Origin: Trachipleistophora hominis
Taxonomy: Eukaryota > Microsporidia > Pleistophoridae
Length of the DNA: 18,219 nucleotides
Reading direction: 5' to 3'
Assembly (NCBI GenBank): GCA_000316135.1
Contig: JH994057.1
Location: forward strand, 1 to 18,219
Part shown: positions 8,969 through 17,692 of the stretch, one piece after another
Layout: each line of letters opens with the position of its first letter
How positions within the stretch are numbered: the first letter of the stretch is position 1
Notes under the pieces: model-generated
Told to the model about the DNA's origin: nothing
The model's database searches: none
What the model saw: the letters and a program-made list of their open reading frames with translations, nothing else
Made by a program: the position numbers and the translations under genes

Positions 8969-9022
8969 CAACTGACCAATCAATTCGAAAGTTGTCTTCT
9001 CGTTAATATTGATGGCGATAAC
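8969..9022 (+). repeat. Diverged repeat, partner of 5192-5245
   Basis: These 54 bases beginning CAACTGACCAATCAATTCG match 5192-5245 at about 70% without gaps. This copy is less AT-rich. It lies immediately beyond the TAA that closes the extended LRR reading frame. Confidence 0.35.
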
Positions 9023-9048
9023 AACATTGTAAAACATAGATCTTTACT

Positions 9049-9240
9049 TTAAACGCTAGTGGACTGGGTGGAGGATATTGTTGAATTCGGGATAAGCTTT
9101 CCTTTAAAACAAACATTCTCTACATAAATGTTATACTGATTGTCTGATACTTTTGTTATTTCTAACAAACAATCATCGCGATATAAATCAAAGGTATCAT
9201 CATCACAAAATGCGATGTATGGAAACTTAAAATGACCTTT
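9049..9240 (-). pseudogene. In-frame continuation of the LRR gene beyond the TGA
   Basis: Directly after the TGA the same frame stays open for 63 codons and closes at TAA (9049-9051). The encoded tail begins KGHFKFPYIAFCDDD and includes YNIYVENVCFKGKLIP, which fits the pattern of earlier repeats such as LVMNNIHFNETINLSP. For 70% AT DNA, a rough estimate of the chance of 63 stop-free codons is about 0.5%. Other genes here use TGA as a normal stop, so recoding is not expected. Confidence 0.55.
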
Positions 9241-11214
9241 TCATCTACGTAATACCACTATATTTGGCTGTCCGTTTACAGTGAACGTATGATCTCGATT
9301 TACATATACTTGTCTCAGACGAAGTTCGTTTATATCGGGACTAAGGTTTATAGTTTCATTAAAGTGTATATTATTCATAACTAACCGTGATGTGGTGCTA
9401 TCAGCTTCTTTATCAAAATAGAAAGCTGGTACAAGTCCTTGGTCCGTTTGATTTGACTCTTTTGCTTCTTTAAATTTGATTTCGTCAAAATTACATAAGC
9501 CATTGAACATAATTGTTGCCGAACAATTTTCAAAGGCGATATGAAATATATTTTTATGCAATTTGAGCTTTGCATAGCTTTGAGTCGTCACATTTGTCAT
9601 TTCTAGCTTTGATACACTATCAATTATTGCAGCGTTATCAAGTAATTTGGCGTTAATAATTTTTATCTCTATCAATCTGTTTTCATTTTTTCGATTTACT
9701 TCTATTTTACCAGAGATTAACTCGAGAGACAATGGTCGACATATATTTGCAACATCGTATAAATCAAATGAACCTGTAGAATCAATTATTGTCAAATTCG
9801 AAACCTTCTTGTACACCGGAAGAAAAATTTCACGGCCTACAATAATATTTTTTAGAATTAACTCATCTATCCATCTATTATCGCCAAGCTTCTTTATCCG
9901 AAGACTCCTTATCTCAACATTATCAAGCAATAATTTGTTAATAACACCATCTTCGCCATTAAGAAGCTCACCAGACCAAGCCTTAGTTCGTGATTCTAGT
10001 AAGAAATACTCCGAAAAGTGAGGTACATACACTTGGCCAACCATATTTTTTATATTTACGTTGCATTTGGCATGTATTTGCAAATTTTGATACTTTAAAG
10101 CAGTCACATTTTCGAGAAACAGCTCATTCAAAGATTCTGGGAATACTAGAAACGATTCAATACGTGAATTAACAATACTCAAACGTTTTAAATCAGCCGG
10201 CAGGCAACACTTGTCGTATAAGACAGTGTTTTCAAAGGAGATCCTCTGCTCGAGACCAGGTATACTTTCGATTTCAAAATCACATCTGCCATTCTCAAAA
10301 TGAACTGTGATTTTGTGAATAATTTTAAGCTTCATGAAGGAAGACGATATTATTTCTTTTAACCTGCCAGGTACTTTTTCGCTGTCACAATTATTCAAAT
10401 TAATATTAATACGCACAGTAAGATCATTAGAATACTTCTCATCAGAGAACATTTCACACAAAAGATCATTGTTTGCAAATAAGGAATCGTCACTCATTGA
10501 CACGAATCCCAGTGGAATTAAATCTTCAATATTGCACAAATCGGCATGCATAGAAGGTCGCTTGTCATTATTCTCATCCAATGCTAGTAGCATTTCATTT
10601 CCGGTATTGTTTTTAATTGACAGGCATATATATCTACGCATCTCGTACATCACATTATAAAAGTTTGGATTGGTTATCGATTGTTCTTTTTTCGACAAAA
10701 ATATTTCAGGAAAAAGGGATCCAACATAGTTACGTAGTTCAATGTAATTAGAATGCTTTTGTGCTATAGCACGTAATACTACGGATTTGTCTTTCAGAAA
10801 CATCAGGACGTTCTCAGAAATTTCACGGATTTCCTCATCACTGAGCTTTACTTGCTCGTTGGCATCAGAATCGATCACTTTCATGAACAAAGATTTCTTA
10901 ACAGGGACGTAAAGTGTACGAAGATACTCACATCGCTCTTGGGAATCTTTCAAATTGCGAGCACATGCATGTGTACCAGAATTGAATTTAAAAATGCACA
11001 AAGGATCTACCCAACAATCATAATTCTCAATCCTAAAATGCGTTAGCTCTTCTCTTGTAGATTCTGATATTATTGAAAAAATATCATCGAGATTCACATC
11101 ATCTAAACTATCGCAGATCAAAAAATCGGGCTTTTCATTTTTTGTCATAAACGTTAGAATCCATCTTATCTGTGTATCTAAACTTGTGATTTGAGAATAA
11201 AGCATGTAATCCAT
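9241..11214 (-). CDS. Leucine-rich-repeat protein (657 aa to first stop)
   Basis: A large microsporidian-type LRR protein, the biggest gene here. The start at 11214 is the first ATG after an in-frame TAA. Residues 1-260 form a non-repeat, acidic N-terminal region with cysteines (C34, C67, C73, C84, C95). From about residue 290 to the end there are irregular repeats of the type L..L.I.N..I: LKRLSIVNSRI (342-352), LNELFLENV (362-370), INKLLLDNVEI (425-435), IDELILKNIIV (449-459), VSNLTIID (471-478), VSKLEMTNV (534-542), INELRLRQVYV (628-638). No signal peptide or membrane segment is evident, so a cytosolic or nuclear adaptor role is likeliest. The frame ends at TGA (9241-9243) but continues in the same frame for 63 codons to a TAA at 9049-9051, and that tail has another repeat-like unit (YNIYVENVCFKGKLIP). 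The gene may thus be truncated, read through, or affected by a sequence error. Many shorter open frames inside it on other frames are shadows. Confidence 0.85.
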   Translation of the reverse strand: MDYMLYSQITSLDTQIRWILTFMTKNEKPDFLICDSLDDVNLDDIFSIISESTREELTHFRIENYDCWVDPLCIFKFNSGTHACARNLKDSQERCEYLRTLYVPVKKSLFMKVIDSDANEQVKLSDEEIREISENVLMFLKDKSVVLRAIAQKHSNYIELRNYVGSLFPEIFLSKKEQSITNPNFYNVMYEMRRYICLSIKNNTGNEMLLALDENNDKRPSMHADLCNIEDLIPLGFVSMSDDSLFANNDLLCEMFSDEKYSNDLTVRININLNNCDSEKVPGRLKEIISSSFMKLKIIHKITVHFENGRCDFEIESIPGLEQRISFENTVLYDKCCLPADLKRLSIVNSRIESFLVFPESLNELFLENVTALKYQNLQIHAKCNVNIKNMVGQVYVPHFSEYFLLESRTKAWSGELLNGEDGVINKLLLDNVEIRSLRIKKLGDNRWIDELILKNIIVGREIFLPVYKKVSNLTIIDSTGSFDLYDVANICRPLSLELISGKIEVNRKNENRLIEIKIINAKLLDNAAIIDSVSKLEMTNVTTQSYAKLKLHKNIFHIAFENCSATIMFNGLCNFDEIKFKEAKESNQTDQGLVPAFYFDKEADSTTSRLVMNNIHFNETINLSPDINELRLRQVYVNRDHTFTVNGQPNIVVLRR

Positions 11215-11427
11215 GATTTTTTTCGTCTTTTATACTTTTTTTCCACCTTTAATTTGACGTCTCGATTGACACATTTCATTTTTATAGTAGTACCGCGTAA
11301 ATATTTATTTATGTCAAATGCTTTCCTTAAGCAGTATATCGTAGAACATGACTGGTTTCTTTTAAAACGTAGCAAAGCGGTTGTTTTTATGGTTATTTTG
11401 TCTAAACAATTAAGTTTGTTTGATTAA

Positions 11428-11589
11428 TCACCTTTTATTCCATTCACCAATCGTATCGTTCTGATCTAAAGGATCCTGATAAGTAGTCAGACGTTCTGGA
11501 GGATTGTATTTATGAAGAAGTATTTTTCCTTTTATCACATCAAATGGAATTATTCTGTAAAAATCTAATATATTAGAATATAACGAGGA
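11428..11589 (-). pseudogene. Possible copy 5 of the dispersed family (N-terminal half)
   Basis: A frame of about 53 codons opens after a TAA and ends at a TGA (11428-11430), without an ATG start. It reads FYRIIPF, then LLHKYNPPERL, then LDQNDTIGEWNK. Against copy 3, the spaced residues R.IP, LL, PPE and LD.N occur in the same order (QRSIP, NLLSF, PPEEW, LDPN). The identity is low and judged by eye, so this is tentative. It lies upstream of the LRR gene on the same strand. Confidence 0.3.
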
Positions 11590-12682
11590 TTAGGCTCCTA
11601 TAAACTATGCCCAGTTTAGATATGTTTTATTGTACGCATTTAATTACTCTATCAAATATTATATTTTGAACCGTAATTTTTTTGTAATACTACCATATGA
11701 TACACACTTGTTATAGCTATCATTAAATATTATAGTCATACTATTTCGTTATAAAAATGAGACTTAGTGCCCAACTATATTTTTTATGCAGTTTTTCTGT
11801 CTTATTGTTGATGCTGATCAAAATGAATTCAGTTTTTTAATTAGACTGTGTTTTACAGTGATAATAAATGAATTTATTTGATAAGAACTGAACCAATTCA
11901 TCTACAATTTTTTCATTTATGAAATAAATAACTAATTAAAGTTTTTTGTTTCAGATACGTAGGCTCCTAAATTTATATGTCCAATCAATTTACCGTCATT
12001 TCGATTTTTATCGTATTTATGAGAATATCTCCTATAAAGGATTAATATCTATTGAAGAGATAATATTCAAAAAAATTTATGATTTGATGTCTTTATCAAA
12101 ATCAAAATACAAAAATAAAGGTCTATCCAAAAGAAAGATAAACTTTCTACATATAATTGACTGTGGTTAAAGAGGTGTACACTAGAATTAATTATTTTCT
12201 TTGTACCATTTCAAATACCATGACAAAAATGTATTGTTGATTTCCATGCACCGAAGTATTCCACGCCAGTTTACAATAAGATAGTCTAAATAAGCACCAT
12301 TTCAACATTTTATTAGTTAAGCATGTAAAAACTATGTATCACTCATAGTACATCAGAGTAAAACTAATTCACATAATAACAAAATAATATCTTTGTTTGG
12401 GTTAAAACGTAATTAAACGTGTATACTTTCTATAATTATTGAAATTGCCATCAATGTTTTTAATTGAGTATTTTGAATTTATTATTGTATTGATAGGAAA
12501 TATTGAGGTTATTAATTAATAGATATTTATTTAGAGTGGCTATCGCTCCTAACAGTAGAAAAAAATAAATAATATATCGATACAATAAATGGTGTTATCT
12601 ACACCTCTCATATGTAAAACAGCGAAAAGTCAAATTTATTTTGGTATCGCTATTATTCTGACTATAACACGTGTATTAGATA
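11590..12682. other. AT-rich intergenic region
   Basis: No supported gene. The 74-codon frame at 11946-12170 (+) starts only at TTG and has no recognisable motif, though its content (RRLLNLYVQSIYRHFDFYRI) looks more protein-like than its surroundings. A short hairpin GGTGT/ACACC occurs near 12591-12605. Confidence 0.4.
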
Positions 12683-13777
12683 ATGTACTTAGGAATATCT
12701 GAAAAATTAAATACAGAAATGTTGATAATCAGTTATATTATTTATTTATCTGTGGCTCCTTTGATTTTTGAAGAATTATTTGTCAACAAAAAAGTTACAA
12801 TAATTTTAGGTCATCATATCCGTTTTTGTGATTCAAAAGCTATTTCTGCGATTTACAGTTTGCTTAATGCACAATTTTGCGTATATTATACACACTGTAC
12901 ATTATAAAAAAATGAAATCCGTACATGTTTTTTATATTATTGGACACCAAATCATTATTTCTGTTCAATTTAACGAACTAAAGGCAGTTAAAAAACTTTG
13001 TTTAGTTTTATTTTTGTCTAAGTATAATGGTAATTGATTCTGGAAAAGGTTCTCCTTGAATTACAAAATAACAGTACGCTACTATATAAAAATAACAATT
13101 CTAGCCAAAAACAACTGCAGAAACGAACAAACCTAGCACATTTAAACGTGTTTTATATTATGCTTAAAATTAATTTGTAGAAGCAGTGACATCTCGATAC
13201 CAAAAATAAACTAAAATTAGTTAATCTTGAATGAATAAGGAGGTATGTCGATTGACACGCGTCACATTCACAAGTATTAGGTGATTGTGCCTCATGTAAG
13301 AGAGAAGTCAATTTGACATCACACAGAAATGTAACATATAAAAGCTACGAAGTGATTCGATCAAATAAATCCAAAAGCACCATCTCTCGGTAGAAATAAA
13401 ATGACAACTTGTAAGTTTATTGGTTAGTTAGGCAAGATTAAAAAATATTTATGTTGTTGATAATAAATAACAATTATGCGTTGTTATACAAGTTTTATGT
13501 CCTTAAATGTTCACAAATATGTTTTGTCGACGATATTCAAAAAATTATTTATGATTAATCGTATTTTAATAAATAAAATAATATTTATTTTCATCATCTC
13601 GCAACACATAAAGACATTCTTCTGATTTGCTGATACCAATTATTACCACTAGCCGTGATTCATGGCAGCTAATCGAAAACTATTTTTTCGGCTCTAATGA
13701 AAAAGGGAATGTACATTTAGACGGCTTTATTTAAATTGGAACCAAAACAGTCAAGACTAAACGTTATTAGTTCACAT
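12683..13777 (+). mobile_element. Decayed Merlin/ISXO2-like DNA transposon candidate
   Basis: Pieces of a transposase appear in order on one strand over about 1.1 kb, the usual length of a Merlin gene. At 12683-12907 a frame reads LIISYIIYL, then NKKVTII, then FCDS, resembling the HTH region that precedes the catalytic core. In another frame (about 12903-13037) come IIGHQIIISVQFNE and SKYNG, resembling IGG..I.V.DES and KYN-R-G. At 13612-13731 a frame reads RHSSDLLIPIITTSRDSW and then VHLDGF, matching the R(S/T)..TLLPII...TTI.SD.W and VNHS..F blocks around the second catalytic Asp. One frame over (13730-13777) it continues with NVISS where N.IES is expected. Several frameshifts and stops make it non-functional. 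The terminal inverted repeats were not found. The assignment rests on memory of family motifs. Confidence 0.4.
13333..13425 (+). promoter_or_regulatory. Orphan TATA-like element and 5' splice-like site
   Basis: A TATAAAAG near 13338 is followed about 60 bases later by ATGACAACTT and directly by GTAAGT, a textbook 5' splice site, then GGTTAGTTAG. Together these look like the head of an intron-containing gene, but neither AG gives a continuing reading frame. It lies inside the decayed transposon interval. It may be a relic or chance. Confidence 0.2.
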
Positions 13778-13906
13778 TAACACCGACCTTCGTTTCATCA
13801 AAAACAGTTCTACTAGTAAAAAAACCAAGGGAAATAATTGTACCCAAAAGAATGTGTTAAGCAAAATTGTTATACAAAAAATAAACCATACCTCAGAGCC
13901 CTTTCC

Positions 13907-14578
13907 ATGTTTACACCCTCCAACATAAAAAAATTGATAAATGTTACAACCATCACATTCAGAAAGAATAACGTTGCATATGAAGTACCAATCTATCCAA
14001 ACACACTAAAACCATACCAAAACAATTTGATACCACTCTCCTCTGTCGTTCACACACATAGCATATATAAGAGTGTTTCAAAAGGTCTACTTCACAACAA
14101 AGAAGCTCTCAAGGCAATACCAGGGGAAAATATGGACCAAAAAATTGAATATATCTTGCGTAACGGTCACGATAAGCAAGAGAGTATGACTAGAGATTAC
14201 AATACAGAAAGAAAAACAAGGAATGTGGGCACGTACCTGATGCGTAAGATACGTTACAGAGGCAGACGAATCAGCTTGGATGAAGCGATGGAGATTGTTA
14301 AAAAATATGATTTATCTAAGGATGTAAAAGTGGTTGGTAACAATATTGTCAAAGATTTGACGGCGAAAGATGCCGATTATGAACGGGAGAAGTTCAAAGT
14401 ACGGGTGGATACAAGGTATGTGAATGATGTTACACAAACTTTTGGTATTGAGCACGCTGATTGTTGGATGAAAATGGACGGTGATGTGCTGAGGAAGGTT
14501 AAAGCATGGTGTGAACAAAGAGGTATTGGATGTGAGATCCGTGACGAGAGCGAAGATGAAGATGAAGTTATTTGTTAA
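13907..14578 (+). CDS. SDO1: Ribosome maturation protein SBDS/Sdo1 (223 aa)
   Basis: SBDS/Sdo1 acts with the GTPase Efl1 to release the anti-association factor eIF6/Tif6 from the 60S subunit in the cytoplasm, making it competent for translation. Family marks are clear in the N-terminal domain: MFTPSNIKKLINV at 1-13 and HTHSIYKSVSKG at 49-60, followed by KEAL, match the SBDS pattern QTHS[VI]F.NVSKG...K..L. An ILRNGHDKQES segment (83-93) corresponds to the helical I(L)..G..Q.S.. block that follows. The middle helices and C-terminal domain are divergent, ending in an acidic tail (ESEDEDEV). At 223 residues it is somewhat shorter than the usual 250. The start at 13907 fits the family N-terminus; the open frame extends upstream only to a TTG. 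A C-triplet (GAGCCCTTTCCATG) precedes the ATG. Stop is TAA, with AATAAA about 90 bases later. It is unlinked to an operon. Confidence 0.85.
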   Translation: MFTPSNIKKLINVTTITFRKNNVAYEVPIYPNTLKPYQNNLIPLSSVVHTHSIYKSVSKGLLHNKEALKAIPGENMDQKIEYILRNGHDKQESMTRDYNTERKTRNVGTYLMRKIRYRGRRISLDEAMEIVKKYDLSKDVKVVGNNIVKDLTAKDADYEREKFKVRVDTRYVNDVTQTFGIEHADCWMKMDGDVLRKVKAWCEQRGIGCEIRDESEDEDEVIC

Positions 14579-15657
14579 GTTGTATAACGGTGCATGTTTT
14601 TATCACGTAACAAGTGATAAATGGTACCATAGGTTGCAGATTTTCGTGTTATTATTGTCATACACAGATTAAATAAAAAAATCGTAGACGATGTGCAAAA
14701 ATATATTTTGCTTTGTTTCCTCAAGTATCTGAACAAAGTACTTTCTCTATATTGTACAACACATCGAACACGATATTGTTCATAGTATATTAGGATCTAT
14801 TATAACACATTTAATGTACAGCTACTATTTTGAAAAAATTGAGCCGAGTCAAAAACACAACTATTTCAATTTTTTGTACAAGTTGTGTTTTAATAATGTT
14901 ACTTAATCTTTCCTAAGTAGATTATTCTCATATTAAAAGTATTACCTCCCTGAGATGTTAGAGTGTATTTTTCAAATAACAAGGCCGTGCTAGTAACGAT
15001 TTATTTACCATGTGGATTGAAAAGCTTATCATTTACGAATTGTTGTGCTGTTGTAAACTATAGCATAGGTATTTGTACCCTTTTTTAACCAAACAACTCA
15101 CATTTTTGATAATACTTTAGCGTCTCAATATGTAATACTCATTACTATCAGAAACTCCGCTTTCTTACACAAGTCATATAACGTTTTTTATCTTTGCTTT
15201 AAAACATCATATTGTTCATAACACCGTGATTTATCAAGAAGTACCAAAATTGATAATCACAAGGATATAACCCTCAGTCTTGGTGAGAACAACTTTATAT
15301 AAGTCATATTACTTTCATTCAAGCATTTTTTAAGGTACACTTAATTACCATTTTCTTACCTACCTTTCACATACTTTCTTCTAGTCCGTTAGGACCAAAC
15401 ATAGTCACTGTCCTTTTCTTTATGGCTAGTCTTCTTGTGGTCTGAATTTTTTACATTTTTTTAACCAAAATATTTTTAATCGCTTGCATAGTCCTTATAA
15501 CGCACATTAATAGCATGTTTTGACAGACTTTACTAGTCTTCCTTTCTATTAAATTAAAACTATCGTGTTTGCTGCGCAAAATTGGATATATTCGTTGATT
15601 AGGCGTCCATTCAAAACAATTGTTGTAAAAATATTTTATTGAACACCCTTCAGGAAA
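14579..15657. other. Intergenic region between SBDS and uS13 genes
   Basis: No supported gene in about 1.1 kb. An AAATAAA near 14670 could end the SBDS transcript. The minus-strand open frame 15451-15813 overlaps the start of uS13 and is largely its antisense shadow. A C-triplet (AACACCCTTCAGG) lies just before the uS13 ATG. No 5' UTR intron consensus is seen. Confidence 0.45.
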
Positions 15658-15660
15658 ATG
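15641..15660 (+). promoter_or_regulatory. CCC-type start signal of uS13
   Basis: A C-triplet about 11 bases before the ATG (CACCCTTCAGGAAAATG) fits the CCC-type motif known immediately upstream of highly expressed microsporidian genes, ribosomal protein genes in particular. Confidence 0.45.
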
Positions 15661-16122
15661 GAACTCAACTACAAAGACTCGCCACAAACGATCCAGCACA
15701 TGATACGCATGTGCAACACGAACATTGATGGTCGAAAACAGATTTTGAAAGCGCTTACAACCATAAAAGGCATAGGCATGCGTTTTGCACAGACCCTCCT
15801 CACCCGCACACAAATACGTAATTGTCGTGCTGGTGAACTTACGGCCGAAGAGCAGCAGCGCCTTGTTGATGCGATACAGGATCCTAAATCAGTAGGCATA
15901 CCTATCTGGATGTATAACTATAGGAAAGAGTACACCACGGGTGAAGACAAGCACTTGGTTGGCAATCAAATTGATGCTGCATTCAGGTTCAGTCTGGAAC
16001 GAGGAAAGAAGATAAAGGCTGTGAGAGAGTGCAGGCTGGCAAGAGGAATGAAAGTGAGGGGACAGAGGACTAAGAGTAACGGCAGACACGGTCGTATCGT
16101 TGGTGTGAGCAGGAAGAAATAA
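15658..16122 (+). CDS. RPS18: 40S ribosomal protein uS13 (S18)
   Basis: uS13 sits in the head of the small ribosomal subunit, contacting the P-site tRNA and the large subunit through its basic tail. The 154-residue product matches eukaryotic S18 throughout: an N-terminal QHMIRMCNTNIDG block (13-25), TTIKGIG (34-40) in the helix-two-turn-helix region, AGELTAEE (58-65), the eukaryote-specific middle with W84 and D97-K98-H99, LERGKKIKAVRECRLARG (113-130), and the signature MKVRGQRTKSNGR (131-143) with a basic end. The length agrees with the family (about 146-155). It starts at the only plausible ATG, with a CCC about 11 bases upstream. The TAA stop overlaps AATAAA, suggesting a very short 3' UTR. 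No intron is evident. Base composition is clearly richer in G+C than flanks, as expected for a highly expressed gene. Confidence 0.97.
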   Translation: MELNYKDSPQTIQHMIRMCNTNIDGRKQILKALTTIKGIGMRFAQTLLTRTQIRNCRAGELTAEEQQRLVDAIQDPKSVGIPIWMYNYRKEYTTGEDKHLVGNQIDAAFRFSLERGKKIKAVRECRLARGMKVRGQRTKSNGRHGRIVGVSRKK

Positions 16123-16123
16123 A
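16118..16123 (+). terminator. AATAAA signal overlapping the uS13 stop
   Basis: AATAAA spans the TAA stop codon of uS13. As for zinc-ribbon gene A, this implies polyadenylation shortly after the stop. Confidence 0.4.
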
Positions 16124-16182
16124 ATTATTTGGTCCCAAAATTTTAATAAATTTTAATTATTGATTATGTGTACCACGAAAGA

Positions 16183-16260
16183 ATGAGGGACGGTCACAGC
16201 GGACTAAAAGAGTATGCATTGCTGTGAGAAATGAATGGATAAGGACCTTTTTATGAATAT
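16183..16260 (+). pseudogene. Possible copy 4 of the dispersed family (heavily decayed)
   Basis: A short frame MRDGHSGLKEY begins 60 bases after the uS13 stop and soon meets TGA and TAA. Its DNA (GGTCACAGCGGACTAAAAGA) matches copy 2 (GGTCCCAGCGGATCAGAAGA) at most positions; 17 of 23 bases agree over the slightly longer stretch. One frame over, the following bases read VCIAVRNEWIRTFL, which may echo the basic tail of copy 2. Weak, but the CAGCGGA core is shared by all the copies that retain this part. The same frame continues as a TTG-started open frame (16273-16539) with no recognised relative. Confidence 0.3.
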
Positions 16261-16612
16261 GAAGCAGAGAGATTGCTGAGAGTGTTTCAATTTGTTATTT
16301 CCATGACAAATTGTTGGTGCTTACTTTTGAATCAATTACTGCCTTTTCAAAGAATAGCAGTTTGTAAAATTAGAAAACAGCGTGATGATTTATCAAGAAT
16401 TCGTATCATCACTCATAATAATAAAAGGAAGACTCGCAAGCTCATTGGTCAGTTCGTGAAGAGAAATCAAAAAATATTATTTAGCAATTTACTATTGAAT
16501 AATAATTTATATGTTGTTATAAAATTCCTATATTTCTAAACTCACTCAGCAGTCATTTACGATCGATGTTTAGATTAATTGTTGATGCTGGCAGAAACTA
16601 AATTTTCTGATC

Positions 16613-17330
16613 TTAGTAGAAATTATTGATCAACAAGAAATGAATAAAAATGATTAAATTTAGAATAGTTGGTGGATATACAAATATAAGCACTCCAATT
16701 CTAACCTTCCGGTTTGTAAATGAAGTAGAGCAGCTAGTTTTCGTATAAAAGAACTGAACAACTTTCAAATCTTCTATATCAAATGATTATTTTGAAATTT
16801 TTAGTCTCAATATAATATTGGATATTTTCTAAAATCATAATAACATATTATTGTTCTATTATTTCCAAAGATATTTTAAATCCATATTTTGCCATGTGTT
16901 CTGTTGATTATTTGTTGGTTCCGATACATCGTGATATTTAAGGTTGTTTGTATTTTTGCACATCTCTACGTAATGAAGTGAGCAACGATTGAAATGATGA
17001 TGATGTTTTATCGAATCTCTCGTCAGGTACAAATTAATGATCGTTTCTTCTGATACCGGCAAGTGAATAAGTATAAAAGCACGTGTTTGCATTAATTGGT
17101 TGTTAATTTTTAGAATCATCATTTCAGCGTTTTTCTATATTACTTTCTCGTCTTATCCACCGGCAAAGAAACATTCGGCAATTGAAACGTATCATTATGA
17201 TATTTGACAGTTAGTACGTTTATATATGACGTATATCATTTGTAGATTGTTGTTAATGCGATTAGACGCAAGTAATTGAGGCACTGCTATACGTTGATCA
17301 GTTATTTGATCCAAACGACTCTCATGTCAG
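16613..17330 (-). pseudogene. Possible LRR-family pseudogene, broken by frameshifts and stops
   Basis: Several minus-strand frames in succession read like pieces of the LRR protein family. At about 17220-17280 there is LNYLRLIALTTI, then after a TGA INVLTVKYHNDTFQLPNVSLP (about 17160-17225). At 16859-17122, a frame with an ATG gives IHLPVSEETIINLYLTRDSI near its start, fitting the LP.S...I..LYL..DSI rhythm of the repeats at 9241-11214. Further down, 16613 to about 16790 holds NRKVRIGVLIFVYPPTILNL. Each piece is in a different frame or separated by stops. The evidence is pattern only; I did not find a long identity to the intact LRR gene. The 87-codon piece alone could be miscalled as a gene. 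Confidence 0.3.
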
Positions 17331-17660
17331 TAAACAAACACGATTTAAATATTCTATAGGATTGATGAGGCAAGTATTATCTTTACAGTAAATACCTCGC
17401 CAATAAACCGACAATAAGTTAGACTAAATATAAAAAACAATACAAAGTCTAAAAACGCAAATTATAGGTTGGTGTATAAACTACGACTCAATTATAAAAA
17501 ATGTAAATATTGTTTTATTGGTTCGAAAATTTTTACCTCACATTCCTTTCATCACATATGTCATAATTATCATATAACCTAATGATATACATGATACCTA
17601 ACATTATCATAAACACCATACCACAATATGTCTTTCTTATCTAAGGAATGTGTTGCACCG
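17331..17660. other. AT-rich intergenic region upstream of the lectin-like gene
   Basis: I see no gene or RNA here. It is the upstream region of the ricin-B-lectin-like gene. Confidence 0.45.
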
Positions 17661-17670
17661 TATATTTAAA
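17661..17670 (+). promoter_or_regulatory. TATA-like box
   Basis: TATATTTAAA lies 22 bases before the ATG at 17693. Its position suits a TATA box with a very short leader, as is usual in microsporidia. Confidence 0.4.
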
Positions 17671-17692
17671 AGAAGAATGTTATTCCTCTGTA

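Noticed and set aside
9381..11046. Several 60-124 codon open frames on both strands inside the LRR gene
   Set aside because: They overlap the 657-residue frame, mostly start with non-ATG codons and show no domain features; they are shadows of it.
11178..11427. Opposed frames around the LRR start, including a basic frame ending in an A-run that could shift into the LRR frame
   Set aside because: The LRR ATG has its own upstream in-frame stop. The basic frame (KVEKKYKRRKK) starts at a non-ATG codon and has no leader or domain that would suit an N-terminal extension.
15451..16089. Minus-strand open frames across uS13
   Set aside because: Antisense to a clearly conserved ribosomal protein gene. 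The part beyond its ATG (15451-15657) looks protein-like but has no start of its own.
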